From positions 45,341,220 to 45,405,219 of the forward strand of contig OX387186.1 of the NCBI GenBank assembly GCA_947561395.2: a stretch of 64,000 bases of DNA, in the 5' to 3' direction. The stretch's first letter is position 1; each line of letters begins with the position of its first letter. Positions 23,360 to 36,372 of this stretch are shown here, in pieces. This stretch comes from Buxus sempervirens (lineage: Eukaryota > Streptophyta > Magnoliopsida > Buxales > Buxaceae). Under the pieces are notes generated by a model. That model searched no databases and was not told where the DNA came from. It saw only the letters and a program-made list of their open reading frames with translations. The position numbers and the translations under genes were made by a program.

Positions 23360-23699
23360 TAAAGTATATACAATCTCTACTATACATAAAGCGAGGCGCC
23401 CTTTTTGGGAAGTGTGCCAAACTAATTTATAACACTTTCCATGTAAAACCCCGACCCGGATTATATCTTAATTATTAAGATTAATTATCTAAAGTGTGAT
23501 TATTAGACTAATTAAGTAATTGTGTTACGAAGATGAGGTAAATGTGGATTATTCTTGAGGATTTAAATAAATCAAATGAACTGTATGAAGGTTATTAAGG
23601 AAAATTTAATCAATGTTATTTCTCAATTCCAATTGTCTAAGATACTTTCCAATTAGCTTAAATGAATTGGAAATCAAATTCTGAAAAATTGGACTTATG

Positions 23700-24430
23700 T
23701 GTACCTAGAGTAATTCCCAAAATATACCCAAGGTACCCTCTCAAATACCACTAAAGTACCTCTTGTATTACCCAAGGTACTCCCATTGTATACCCAAAGT
23801 ACATCCATGTACTACTCAAGGTACCATCTAAGTATACCTAAAGTATCCCCTAATTATACCTAAGATACCTCATTTGTATTGTCTAAGGTATCTCTTTATT
23901 TTAACTAAGGTACCCTACTATTTTACTTGAAGTACCCCTTGTTTAGTTGAGGTACAGCCCCTTATATAGCTAAGGTACCCCCTCTTGTAGCTAAGGTACA
24001 CCCGTCTATAACTCAGGTAACCCTCTTATATTACTAAGGTACACCCCTCATGCTACCAAGGGTACACCTCCTTGTATTTCCTAAAGGTACCCCATGTATA
24101 ACTAAAGTACACCCCTCAATAATCAAGGTACCCCTCCTCAATATAACTGAGGTACACCCTCCTAAGCTTATTCAAAGTTTACCCCTTAGAATAACTAAGG
24201 TAAATCCCTTGGAACATCAAGGTACCTCCTCAAATAACTAAAGTACCCCTCATATAACTGAGGTACCCTTCTGTGTTAACTGAGGTACACCCCCCAAGCA
24301 TTCCTAAAGCATGCCTTTTGAAGTGGCTAAGGCAAACACCCCATTTAACACTAAGGTACCCCACTTAATACCAAGGTACCCCACTTGAATAACACTAAGG
24401 TACCCCTGGTATGCCTTAGGTACACCCTAG
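23700..24430. repeat. Degenerate GGTAC array in the solo LTR U3 region
   Basis: About thirty irregular units of roughly 20-30 bp carry (A)AGGTACMCCCY, often as GGTACC. They lie upstream of the TATA box at 24491. Confidence 0.9.
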
Positions 24431-24490
24431 GGTTTTAGTTGAATAAAAGCCTTGTTTAGGGGCAGATTTGAAAGACCCAAAACTTGGGCA

Positions 24491-24497
24491 TATAAAA
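24491..24497 (+). promoter_or_regulatory. TATA box of the family I solo LTR
   Basis: GGGCATATAAAAGGATG lies just after the GGTAC array and before a purine-rich leader. This gives the element plus orientation. Confidence 0.6.
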
Positions 24498-25049
24498 GGA
24501 TGCCCTAATTTCTAATTAAGGGTTTGAAAACCAATTTCTCTTGTCTTGGACGTATAGATCAAGAGAGGAAGATTGTGAGCTCATATGGAAGCTTGAGCAA
24601 GAAGAAAAAGAAGAAGAAGGAGAGGAGAACTTGAAGAGAAGTTGTGCTTCTCCATTATCAAGTAAGTAGCAAACCCTTCCAAACAAAATGAATTACCAAC
24701 TTTCGTATTCTCTCTCTAGGGTTTGGTTTATTTGATGAAATGATCTTGCATGATGGTTTGGACTTCTAAAATTCGTAGGGTTTTGATTGTATGATGATCT
24801 TGGTTATTTTTCTATTGATTTGCCATGGACTTCCAACTCTATTGATCCTATTTTATATTAGGGTTTGAGATTTGTGTCTTGAATGAGGTTTCATGCGTTT
24901 GATTTGTGTTCATGTGGATTTGAGATGAATCTTTGTTTCAGAAGATGTTTTTAAGTGTGTTGGGATGTTTTGTAATCACCTACTTTGATATTGGAAAGGT
25001 TGTAAAGGATTTAAATGAGTTTTGTGTTGAAATTAGTCAAAATACTTCA

Positions 25050-25310
25050 AAATCCCGACCCCACGATTAATCCTGAAAGTTGGCGATTAATCCTGAGCCA
25101 AACCCCTAAAAACAAGTCTCTGTTATCATTAAATCGCGAAACAGGATTAATCGCCCAGAGCTAATCGCGACCTTAGCGCGCGAACGTAAACCTTCAACGT
25201 GCACGCGCTACCTTTGTTTTAAACCTCAAAGCCCGAACTTTAAAGCTCAACGCCCGAACACTAAAGCTAATCGCCATTGGACGATTAATCCACAACCTAA
25301 TCGTGGACCC
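25050..25310. repeat. GATTAATCGC / AATCGCGA palindrome cluster
   Basis: CGATTAATC, GGATTAATCGCCC, CTAATCGCGACC and CTAATCGTGG recur at intervals over about 250 bp downstream of the TATA box. This occupies the same LTR position as the GCTTAAGC palindromes of the other family I copy. Confidence 0.7.
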
Positions 25311-25845
25311 TGTTTCTTGAGTTCTTAAGCCTTTTTCTCCCCAAGCATTTCTTAAGTAAATGTCCTGTGTATTTATTGCTCCATTTACTTAAGTCTTTAC
25401 ATGTAAATAAGGTTTTACCCCCCATTTGGAACCAATAAAAATACTCTCAAGGCCCAATTCCCAACCAATAAAAAGTCAACTTTCCAGTTTGTGCCTAATT
25501 TTCCAGTTTTCCCGATTTTCATAAAAGGCCACTTTTTGAGTTTGATATCCAAACGAGTGATTCAGAAGCCCAGAAAATTTTAGATGATTTGTATACCCTC
25601 CAACAGACTACAACCAGAATTTGAGCACCAAACTCCTTGTAGATCTGTCTAGAAAAATTCTACACCGAAAAGTCAATGTTTTCATCCAGACTTAGAATAT
25701 TTTCGAGGTCCAAAACTTTTTGTCTCGGAATCCATTGATTTTTGGTAGGATGACTTATTTGAGCATTCTAAGACTACTCCACTCGCCCGAAATGTGTTTG
25801 AGGATTTTATGGTACCTGTTTTGATTGACTTTGGATTTCATGAAC

Positions 25846-26030
25846 CGGGGCAGCGTAGAAGTATTCCACTAGGCCTTGATTCATCGGGCAGCGCAGAAGT
25901 ATTCCACTTGGCTTTGATGCGTCGGCGGTGTAGAAGTACTCCACTTGGCCTTGATTCTGTCGGCAGTGTAGAAGTACTCCACTGGGCCTTGATTCGTCGG
26001 CAGTGTTGAATTACTCCGCTTGGCCTTAAT
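25846..26030. repeat. ~41 bp minisatellite, five copies
   Basis: Units of GGCAGYGTAGAAGTAYTCCAC followed by TTGGCCTTGATTCGTC recur with a few substitutions per copy. Confidence 0.92.
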
Positions 26031-26897
26031 CTTGGACAACGATCATTAATTTGATTTGGACATTTGACTTGGAATGGTTGATTTGATTTCATGAATTACC
26101 CGATTGAGATATTTGACTTGGAATTTCACTTTATATCTGTTTGAGATGTTTTGGTTTACATTTGGTATCTTATACTTGTGAATATTACCATGATATTACG
26201 AAATTGCATAAACTATTTCTCTGCATGCATGTTTGCTGCTTACTGGGACTTTATGTCTCACGCGTGTTTTGTTTTCCCGGATTTGTTTTCAGATCCGCTT
26301 GGTGAGCCGCGTATTGGGGCAGGCATTGAGGGTGAGCTTGAGTAAAGGCTAGAGGGCTACCATTTCTACTCGTAGTAGGGTTCTTATTATGATGATGTAT
26401 TTTGTCTTGGGGATTGTATATGGGATGTAAATAATATTTTTGGACTTATACTCTTGGAAGAATCTTTTGGACATGTCTATATATTTTGGAGAGATCATTG
26501 TAAATGGTTAGTTGCCTTAGTTGTATTTTATTCACATATATATCATGTTTTGGAGATTATAGTACAGATGACTTTTTGATTATATGGAAAATTTTTATTC
26601 CATGCTTCTTTAGTCATGCACTCTGATAATTACATTGTAATTGCCCAGGAAATTGTGTTTATCAGGTTCTATTGGGCCCACAAGTAGGTCTCGGGTACGG
26701 GTTGGTGCTGTGATAGGGCAGACCCGGATCTGGGGCGCTACATTCCACCTTTGCCCACACAAATCAACACCACCGTCACTAAATGTAGGGATATGCAGGG
26801 ATATAATTGGCAAAAAAATTTATCCGCTCTCTGAATCCTAGAATTCAGTTCCGCAACTACCCACCCACGTCCACTGTTCCCTCCCGTCTACCTCGCG

Positions 26898-27182
26898 ATG
26901 AAGACCTCGCCGGATAGCACACAGTCCTCACAGAATCCTCCATTATGCATTATCGTTTCCGCCAAATACCCCTACTTCTTAACATTCGATTCCAACACAA
27001 AAGCCAGACATCTACATCGTAGGCTTATAGAAGGTGTCGCCGGAAAATATCCTCTAACGGATTATACTCGCCCCTTTTATCCTGCTATCATCGGTACCGA
27101 TATTATCCTCATCTCCGACCCACAAAATCGCATTTTATTCTCAAATTACAAGGTACACCTCAGCATCGCCTTTACTTCTTAA
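26898..27182 (+). CDS. Unrecognised exon-like frame near the Helitron 5' end
   Basis: This is an ATG-started open segment of 94 codons. Its body (CIIVSAKYPYFLTF ... FYPAIIGTDIILISD ... ILFSNYK) looks protein-like, and a possible GT donor follows FSNYK (AAG|GTACACC). The remainder up to the stop would then be intron. I do not recognise the family. It could be a captured host exon or a Helitron accessory gene. No continuing exon was secured. Confidence 0.3.
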   Translation: MKTSPDSTQSSQNPPLCIIVSAKYPYFLTFDSNTKARHLHRRLIEGVAGKYPLTDYTRPFYPAIIGTDIILISDPQNRILFSNYKVHLSIAFTS

Positions 27183-27410
27183 TCAGGTTCAATCGTTTTT
27201 CTTCTAATTTTCAAGAGTTCTTATGCTAATTGTCGGCTTTCAATTCTCAAATGTTTGTAAAATAAATTAAGGTTTTGATTTCAAGATTCTCAATATCAAT
27301 CGTCTCAGTGGTTTCCCCCAACTACACCATCAATGTCCTTCTTCGATCAGTTGTCACACTTACATTGCTTCGAAGGATAACGAAGAGACGGCTTTGAGGA
27401 CGACGAATCA

Positions 27411-28118
27411 GGTATGAATATGATAGCCCTTGACAACCCATTCGTTCGTTTTGAGTCGTTTACTTCAAATGCAACAAATTTGAACATTAATTATAATGTA
27501 TGAAAATGGTGTGGACATTTATTGAGAACTTGGTTGGTCTGGATGAATGAAAATGGTGTGGAACGTGATTAAAAACTGATTTCTTAGTCTCTGTTTTCAC
27601 CTCTCCACTTTCATACTCCACTTACTAATTCCTTAGTCTCTGTATTCCTCTCTTTTTTATCACATTTTCATCTCACCAATTTCCCTCTATATTCCTGTTC
27701 ATTTTTGTTTCATTTTTTACCTGGATTCATGTGGTGTTTGTACCCCAACCCATTCTTCCCCGCAGGTATGAATATGACAACCCTTGACTACCCGTCCTTT
27801 CGTTTTGCATCGTTTACTTCAAAAGCAACAAATTTGAACATTAATTATAATGAATGAAAATGGTGTGGAAAGTTATTGAGAACTTGATTAGACTTGATGA
27901 ATGAAAATGGTTTGGAAAGTGGAATAAAAACTGATTTCTCAGACTCTGTTTTCACCTCTCCACTTTCATATTCCACGTACTAATTCCTTAGTCTCCGTAT
28001 TCCTCTCATTTTATCACATTTTCATCTCACCATTTTCCCTCTATATTCCTGTTCATTTTCGTTTCATTTTTTACCTGCCTTCATGTGGTGTTTGTACCCC
28101 AACCCATTCTTCCCCGCC
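27411..28118. repeat. 354 bp tandem duplication in the Helitron
   Basis: 27411-27764 and 27765-28118 both start GGTATGAATATGA and both include AACAAATTTGAACATTAATT, GTCTCYGTATTCCTCTC and ACCCCAACCCATTCTTCCCCGC. They are clearly diverged. 28119-29387 has no recognised feature. Confidence 0.9.
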
Positions 28119-29387
28119 GTTAATTTACATATTACTTTATGCAATTATAGTTGCTTAAAACCTTATTATATGTTTACCTACTGTTTGTTGAAATACCTAA
28201 GATATCATATGTTAAAATATCTGCCACATTCGTTTGCCAGAGTACAGGGAGAATTTCTGGTTTTTAAACTTTTTATAATTCTACACATGGGTCTCGGTCG
28301 CATAGTCCAGTTACCTCACTTGGTTATACCAATCGCCATTCAATGATCTCCCCCAACTCTACCATCACCACCCTTTTTATCTGTCGACAACATTGCACAA
28401 ATTGGTTTATAAACTGAAATTTTTGGGTCTCGGTGTGGTGGTCAAAATGGATTACACACCTGAAATTATTTGGGCACGGTGTTTTCCGCCACTCTTTCAT
28501 TTACCAGGTGCTCAGATTCGTTCCAATCACTATTTTGGTCCTCTTTGTTTATTTTCTGATGTCGCAAGAGGTTTGGCATAAAAAACTTAATAACAACAGC
28601 GAGTAGAGAACTATGGAAACTGAGCATCATTTTCCTCCTCCCATCATCAGATACGTCAATTTCTTTTAAACATCTACATCTTTTCCATTTCGAGCATTTT
28701 TGTGTTTTCTTGCTTATGCATTATATTTGGGTAGTTGGAGGCCATTGAGAAATATGTCAGATTATGCATTATAAGTTTAGAAATATTCCCCATTGGTTGA
28801 TAGAACTATTTTTTCTTTCAAATAGTACACTACCATTTGTGTGTACATAATTTTAGTTATGTAGCCACACAAGCATATCCATATGCTCTCATGCATTATG
28901 GATTTTCAAATTTTTACTTGGTTTCCCATACTTTTTATCTCTCAATTTGCATCAAGTAAATGCATCGTATAGGTCTCCAGTATAATAAGATACACTCAAG
29001 ATAAGGTCTCCAGTATAATAAGATACACTAATATAGTTTCAATCTTACTGGAAAGTAAATGAAAAGATAACTAAGCATGTATCAAGGGAACACGCAACAG
29101 CATATGAGAGAACATGCATAAAATCAAATCTTATTCCTAAGACAAAGTCTGATTACAAATTACTCACATAATAAAGAATATGAGGAAATGAAAGATGGTG
29201 CCAAGAGTGCTCATTTCACCATAAGAAAGTATTGAAATCACTGTTACTGAGTCACTTACTGGGCACACTCAGCAAGTTTTCCAAGGTTTTGATTATCCAA
29301 TATTGCCAAAATCAACTTCTTATTTTCATCAAGGTACTGCAACACACATAAAACAAACAGTCAATGCATAGATTTGTTGACACAATT

Positions 29388-30150
29388 GAATTGAAAATAA
29401 AGTAAGCAGTAACCTTAGTGATCTGATTAACTATGCATGAAAACAGAACTATCTAGGCCTATGTGAAAGTAATAAGAACAAATTAAAAAAATAAAATACG
29501 AACCCAGGAATTCTGGACACAACAACCATTCTATAAATTCTTTTTTATCATGTTTCCAACAGATAATAAATTTCTGGTAACTGGAATGCTTTGAGGAATT
29601 TACTGCAGAAGGTTACTTGATTATAAGCATAATAAAGCCATCTGAATTGAGAATAAAGTAAGCATTAACCTTAGTGATCTGATTAACTATGCATGAAAAC
29701 AGAACTATCTAGGCCTAAGTGAAAGTAATAACAACAAATTAAAAAAAGAAAATACAAACCCAGGAATTCTGGACACAACAACCATTCTACAAATTCTTTT
29801 TTTTCATGTTTCCAACAGATAATAAATTTCTGGTAACTGGAATGCTTTGAGGAATTTACTGCAGAAGGTTACTTGATTATAAGCATTATCAAGCCATTTG
29901 AATTGAAAATAAAGTAAGCAGTAACCTTAGTGATCTGATTAACTATGCATGAAAACAGAACTATCTAGGCCTAAGTGAAAGTAATAACAACGAATTAAAA
30001 AAAGAAAATACAAACCCAGTATTTCTGGACACAACAACCATTCTACAAATTCTTTTTTATCATGTTCCCAACAGATAATAAATTTCTGGTAACTTGAATG
30101 CTTTGACGAATGTACTGCAGAAGGTCACTTGATTATAAGCATAATAAATG
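29388..30150. repeat. Three tandem ~256 bp repeats in the Helitron
   Basis: Copies start at 29388, 29644 and 29900. Each runs from GAATTGARAATAAAGTAAGC through TCTGGACACAACAACC to GGTYACTTGATTATAAGC. The differences are mainly substitutions and short A/T length changes. Confidence 0.93.
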
Positions 30151-31565
30151 CATTGTACAGGTAATGGAATTATGCTATGTATCCAAACATCTCATAACTT
30201 TTGTTGGCATGAGATTTTGTTTTAGAAAATACTTAACTAAGGTGCATATGCCCAGCTTCCTCTAAATCTTGGTTACAATGTAAAATTTGAAGACAATTCA
30301 GTGAGCCCATATTATTCAAACTCCTACTTTAATATTTCTAAATAGTTTTCACTACATAACAATAGGGTTGTTCTTATTAATCATGTTTATTGTCTTTGTT
30401 TATTTTCACATTCTCATTCAAGATTTCATTCCCATTATTTTCAGTTCAACGGGATACAATTAACTTCTTCACGTTGGAATAACATGTTTTTCATGATGTA
30501 CTATTGCTTAGTAGTTGAAGGTATCTCTTTAAATTGAATTCACATTCTTTTTTGTAATTTCAGCTCATCTTTTGGTATTCCAAGATGCCGTGCTCAAAGG
30601 AAGTGCATCATATGTGAGCGTGGGACTACTAAGGAAGTACATCAAACACAAGTGACAACCGGTATGCAACTTCCATGCGTCTATTACATGTATTCAATTA
30701 AATATCGTTTGGTTCTATATGTCATGCAACTTTCCTTTAAAATCAATAAATATTTAAATATCGTTTTAAGCATGCTTCCATGGAATAAATATATTCAAGG
30801 TTTCATGTTCCACAAAATTCGGATTCGGAATTGTATGTTACATGCGTATGCAAATATTGATCAATTGCTCATAACACTTGAATATTGGAAAAAAAAAACA
30901 AATACTGAAATTAGCATTACTAATATCATTGTCACTTTTCTTATGAGCTATATTGACAATTCTCATTTCTAGCAAAGTCGATATTGCATAGTCATTATTT
31001 CATGTTTATTTCTTACACGTTAAATTCTGTGGTGTTATGCCAGTAGTATTTTGCATACAGATATTGTGCATAATTTTCAGCTTCTTAATAGTAATATTAT
31101 ATATTTTTTATAGTAACCCTGTTATAAGTTCATTATTTTTCTCATATAGAATCTGATCATCAAGCCACTCATAATTGTATAGACTACCAATACAATTCAT
31201 ATATTAATTAACACTTTCCTAAAATATGCCCATATACAAATATTACATAATCATGAAAAAAGGAAGTTCTCATACTATTACATACCCCAAAGCTTAGCCC
31301 TGCTATGAAGCTTTGGTTATGTTAATTCTTTTCAACTAAATGAAACCATGCATTATTAATTAATGCATATACCACCAAATGGTACGGAATTTATTCCGAT
31401 CCATTGTCCATGCAACTATATCTCCTGAAGTTCCCCCATATAACATGTTAAGAACATTGCTTTTGGGGTGTCACTTCATAAATCCATCTCCCCATCTATG
31501 TTTACTCATTTAAAATCCGTCCTCTTTACTCATGTTTTAACATAGAAAACCAAATTTGTTAGGAA

Positions 31566-34500
31566 ATGGTTCGAAGCCAACATCTTCCAGCTGTCTCGAT
31601 CAACCCCACCACCTTTAACCCTTCGAGCAGAAGATTTACGAATGTGAATCGAGCTAGCCGTCACTCTATATCAATACCTACAACAATCAATACTGGACGT
31701 ATCCTTCGCTTGAGCCATGTAAGACGTCAGGCACGTTCAATTGCACAACAGCCAGATTTTAATTTGGAAGAATCTCACACGTCAACAGAAGGTGGCCCCA
31801 GTCTGCCTATTGAAATACGTAGTGGTACGTTAAAAATATTTCCTCAACGCATATTATCTACTCGCTCACATTAACAATACTTAAATTATGCAACACAGGC
31901 GCTTCTGGTTCCACAGTTCAAGAAACTTCACTCCCCAATGATGTTCCTTTGCAACGTAGACGCCGCCGAACAGTGCAAAACTGTGCAAGGGACTTCATGG
32001 ATAACAACACTTTGCACATTGACATGTTACCTGAAGGAAATGTCTGTGCATATTGTGGCGCTAAGCTATTTAAGTATGAAAAGATGGAGCTATGTTGTGC
32101 AAGTGGAAAGATAAGATTGCCATATGTTCCTGTACCGGCAGAATTATTACATATCTATGCGGATCAAGGCCCCGAAGGTTTAAACTTTCGGAAAAACATT
32201 CGTATCTTGAACCATTTGTTTGCATTCACGTCAATGGGAGTTCAAATAGATGAGAACCTAGCCAACGCTCAACATGGTATTTACACGTTTCGAGCTCATG
32301 GTTCAATATACCATAAAGTTGGAAGTTTATTACCACAACAAGGTTGTAGACCTAGATATCTGCAACTTTATATTTATGACACTGAGCACGAAATGGATCA
32401 TCGAATGTTGGAAAACAACTCCGTGGATATATTGTTGGTCGAAAAGATCCAACACATCCTTAATCGGCACAACCCATTCGTGCATATTTTCCAACAATTG
32501 GGAATGCGTCAAGATTTGCCAGATTGTCGGCTTCTCATTAAGGAGTTGCGCCCTGCACAACACCAATACACAATGCCGAATGCTTCGCAAGTCGCAGCAA
32601 TAATTATTGGAGTCGATAATTTATCTGAATGCGCACAACGGGATATCATCGTACAAACACACGGAGATATGTTGGAAAATGTACCAGATACCACAAGCTA
32701 TTATGATCCATTACAGTATCCACTTCTATTACCTTATGGAAGTTATGGTTGGGATGTAAACACATCGACATACAGTGGCCAAAACATTAGCTGTCGAGCT
32801 TTCTATGCTCATAAGCTTCAGGTACATTATCATCTACTTGCTAACATTTGTGTTTCACACATATTGTTGCATCCATACCACTAATTGCATTAAAAATTTA
32901 CCTAGATACGGAATGGATATGAGTCATTACTATTGCGAAGAGGACGTCTGCTGCAACAATATGTAGTTGACAACTGGGTTAAGATTGAAACCCAGAAGCT
33001 GCGGTATATTCGGGACAATCAAAATACCATACGCGCAGAATTGTATCAAGGCTTACAAGATTCACTGCAAGCTGGTGAAACTATAGCAGGTATATTTAGA
33101 AAATTTTCCTTCAAAAACACTACATGATATTTTAGGCCTTGCATAATTAAATTTCCCTTAGGCAATGTTGGACGACGCATCATTCTTCCTTCTTCTTACA
33201 TTGGGAGTCCAAGGGATAAGTACCATCGTTATCAAGATGCAATGGCTTTAGTCCAGAGATACGGCAACCAGACTTATTCATCACAATGACATGCAATCCA
33301 ACATGGGATGAAATAACGAGAGATCTCCTTCCAGGCCAAACAGCCCAGGATCGTCCTGATTTAACAACAAGGATATTCCGTGCAAAGTGTGAAGAACTCA
33401 AGAAGGACGTTTTAGACAGAAAGGTACTTGGTGTCGTAATTGCACATGTTCACGTCATTGAATTTCAAAAACGAGGCCTTCCTCACGTACACATGCTGAT
33501 CATTATGGCTGAGACTGATAAACTCAATAATCCTGATCTCTACGATGGTGTTGTACGAGCTGAAATTCCTGATGCAAATATCGAACCCAGTTTACATGTT
33601 GCAGTTTCACGACATATGCTTCATGGCCCGTGCGGACAGCTTAATTCAAGGTGCTCATGTATGAGGGATGGCAAGTGTAGCAAAGGTTATCCACATCAAT
33701 TTTCACATTCAACAATGCAAGGCAATGACTCATATCCAATTTACAGAAGACGTGATAACGGATTTTTTGTTACAAGAAATAGCTATCAACTTGACAACAG
33801 ATGGGTTGTACCTTATAATCCTTGGCTCTTGAAGAAGTACAACTGTCACCTCAATGTTGAAATTTGCTCGAGCATCAAATCAGTTAAGTATCTGTACAAG
33901 TACATTCACAAGGGTCCAGATCGTGTAACAATGGCAGTTCGTCCAAGAATCAATTCTTATAATGATGAGATAATGCAGTTCATTGATGCACGTTGGGTTT
34001 GCCCACAGGAGGCCATGTGGAGGATTTTTAAGTTCCCAACCTCAAAGATATATCCTTCTGTTTACGCAATGCAGATTCACCTTCCCAATAGGCAGCAAGT
34101 GACATATTATAGTCATCAGCCTATTGAAGCTGTTTTATCCGATGAGAACTTATCAAGAACGATGCTTACTGAATTTTTCCATAAAAATTCAACAGATGCA
34201 GAAGCTCAATAGTCATTATACCGTGAATTTCCAGAAAAATACCGATGGATGCAAGGACAAAAATGTTGGAGAAGAAGATGTACTACACAACGTGTAGTAG
34301 GAAGGATATATACAGTTTCTCCAGTAGAAGGTGAACGATATTATTTACGCATCCTTCTAAATCATGTTAGAGGACCAACATCATTTGATGATCTCCTAAC
34401 TGTTCATGGGAATATATGTTCGTCATTCAAGCAAGTGGCTGAGCAAATGGGACTGCTAGAAAGTGATCATAGCATTAGAGATTGTTTGCAAGAGGCTTCG

Positions 34501-36221
34501 AGTGTACATATGCCTACGGCACTGCGTAGACTGTTCGCAACAATCTTAGTTTATTGTGAGCCTACAGGTGTGCGTCAACTTTGGGATGAGTTTTATCCCT
34601 ACTTAACTGAAGATTTCGGTTCATCAAGCCGTGGAAACACCGCATCTGTTACAAATCGTCTTCTAAGTGAAATTAATGATGTGTTGCGACAGTATGCAAA
34701 ATCTGTATTTGAATATGACTTACCTACATTTCATGATGATGGTCAAGAAGGAATGACAAATCAGAGAATGATATATGAAGAAGAAGCAATCTCTGTATCC
34801 GAAGAAGATTTGGCTGCTGTGTCTGTATTGAATCGTGGACAAAGATATGCATTTGATAAGATTATCGACGCTGTGCACCAAGCCAATGCCTCGGTATTCT
34901 TTATCGATGGTCCTGGTGGAACAGGAAAAACATTCTTATATCGTGCAGTACTAGCAACTCTTAGAAAAGAGCATAAAATATGTCTCGCAACTGCTACATC
35001 AGGAATTGCTGCAATGATACTTCCAGGAGGTCGTACGGCGCATTCAAGATTTAAGATCCCAATTCGATTAACCAGTGCTTCTTTTTGTACGATAAGCAAA
35101 CAATCTGAATTGGCTGAATTGTTGCGTCGTGCATCTGCTATTATCTGGGATGAAGCTACAATGACACATAGACATGCATTTGAGGCTTTAGATAGGACGC
35201 TTAGAGATCTCATTGGTGTTGACCATCCTTTTGGAGGTAAGATTGTTATTCTGGGCTGAGATTTAAGACAAGTTCTTCCTGTAGTTCCGCGTGGGACACG
35301 TTCAGAAACATTCAATGCATGCATTATTAGGTCACAAATTTGGGCATATGTACAAATCATTCACTTGACCGAAAATATGCGTGCCGTAACTGATCCTCAA
35401 TTTTCAGAGTTCTTATTGAGAATTGGTGAGGGGCTCGAGCCAACTTTGGATGACAACTTCGTCAGAATTCCTGAAGACATGGTAATCCCTTGGAGCGATA
35501 ACGAGGAAATGTCAGCTCTAATTGCTTCCATCTTCCCATCTTTGACTAGCAATGCACAAGATCGTGCGTACATGACAGAAAGGGCTGTATTAGCCCCAAC
35601 AAATGAATGTGTGGAGCGATTTAATGAAGCTGTCATTTCTGTATTTCCAGGAGAAGAAATCGTGTACCACTCATACGACACAGTTGAAGATGATACTCAA
35701 AACCTGTATCAACAAGAGTTTCTTAACTCAATCGCACCAGGTGGATTACCTCCTCATAAACTACGGTTGAAGCTGGGATCGCCAATCATTTTATTGAGAA
35801 ACATTGATCCGAAAATTGGCCTTTGCAATGGGGCAAGGATGCTATGCCGGGGATTCCAGCGAAACCTAATTGATGCAGAAATTGTTACTGGTCATTTTAT
35901 TGGAACACGGGTCTTCCTACCACGAATACCTCTGAGAACATTCAGTTGCCTTTCACCTTAATAAGGAAGCAATTTCCTTTTCGGTTGAGCTTCGCACTTA
36001 CAATTAATAAAGCCCAGGGACAAACCATACCACATGTCGGCGTATATTTTTCTGCTAATGTTTTTAGTCATGGACAACTTTATGTTGCATTGTCCCGTGG
36101 AGTTTCAAAGAATAGTACCAAAGTCATGGTTAAGCAAGGAAAAATAGAACGACAAATTGGAACTTACACAAGGAATGTTGTCTACAAAGAAGTTCTACTC
36201 AATCATATGGAAGGTCACTGA
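31566..36221 (+). pseudogene. Helitron Rep/PIF1-type helicase, four exons, inactivated
   Basis: Exons 31566-31824, 31899-32821, 32906-33089 and 33162-36221 have GT-AG borders and join in phase. Together they span about 1475 codons. An arginine-rich N-terminus is followed by a cysteine cluster (CAYCGAKLFKYEKMELCC) and the Helitron-like N domain. The Rep nuclease carries the HUH motif GLPHVHML (near 33475) and the tyrosine helix KYLYKYIHKG (near 33893). The SF1 helicase has Walker A GPGGTGKT (near 34909) and ends with KAQGQTIPHVGVYF and the LYVALSRG motif. Breaks are a one-base loss near 33267, an in-frame TAG at 34210, an in-frame TGA at 35257 and a frame change near 35930. The enzyme that would nick and unwind for rolling-circle transposition is therefore not made intact. 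Confidence 0.93.
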
Positions 36222-36372
36222 AGGTATGCAACTTTTATCAATTACGGCATGCAGAATGCACGTGTAGTACTACAAATGTAAATGCACATTAATTGAAATG
36301 TACAAACTTTTTAAGTTCATTTTTAGAAATGTATTTTTAGTTACTTACCTGGTTCTTTGACCTTTTAGGACA

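Larger units (their letters stand above)
23442..26742 (+). mobile_element. Solo LTR of family I, nested in the Helitron 5' end
   Basis: It begins TGTAAAACCCCGACCCGG and ends GATCTGGGGCGCTACA, with the exact duplication TTCCA at 23437-23441 and 26743-26747. It is 3301 bp. Its right end is the inverse of the left end of 97-8672 (GCGCCCC, CCGGGTCT, CAGCACCAA, GGGCCCAA in order). It contains a GGTAC repeat array, a TATA box, GATTAATC palindromes and a 42 bp minisatellite, and no protein domain. Confidence 0.9.

Noticed and set aside
34761-35360. 199-codon minus-strand frame
   Set aside because: It is the shadow of the Helitron helicase on the other strand.
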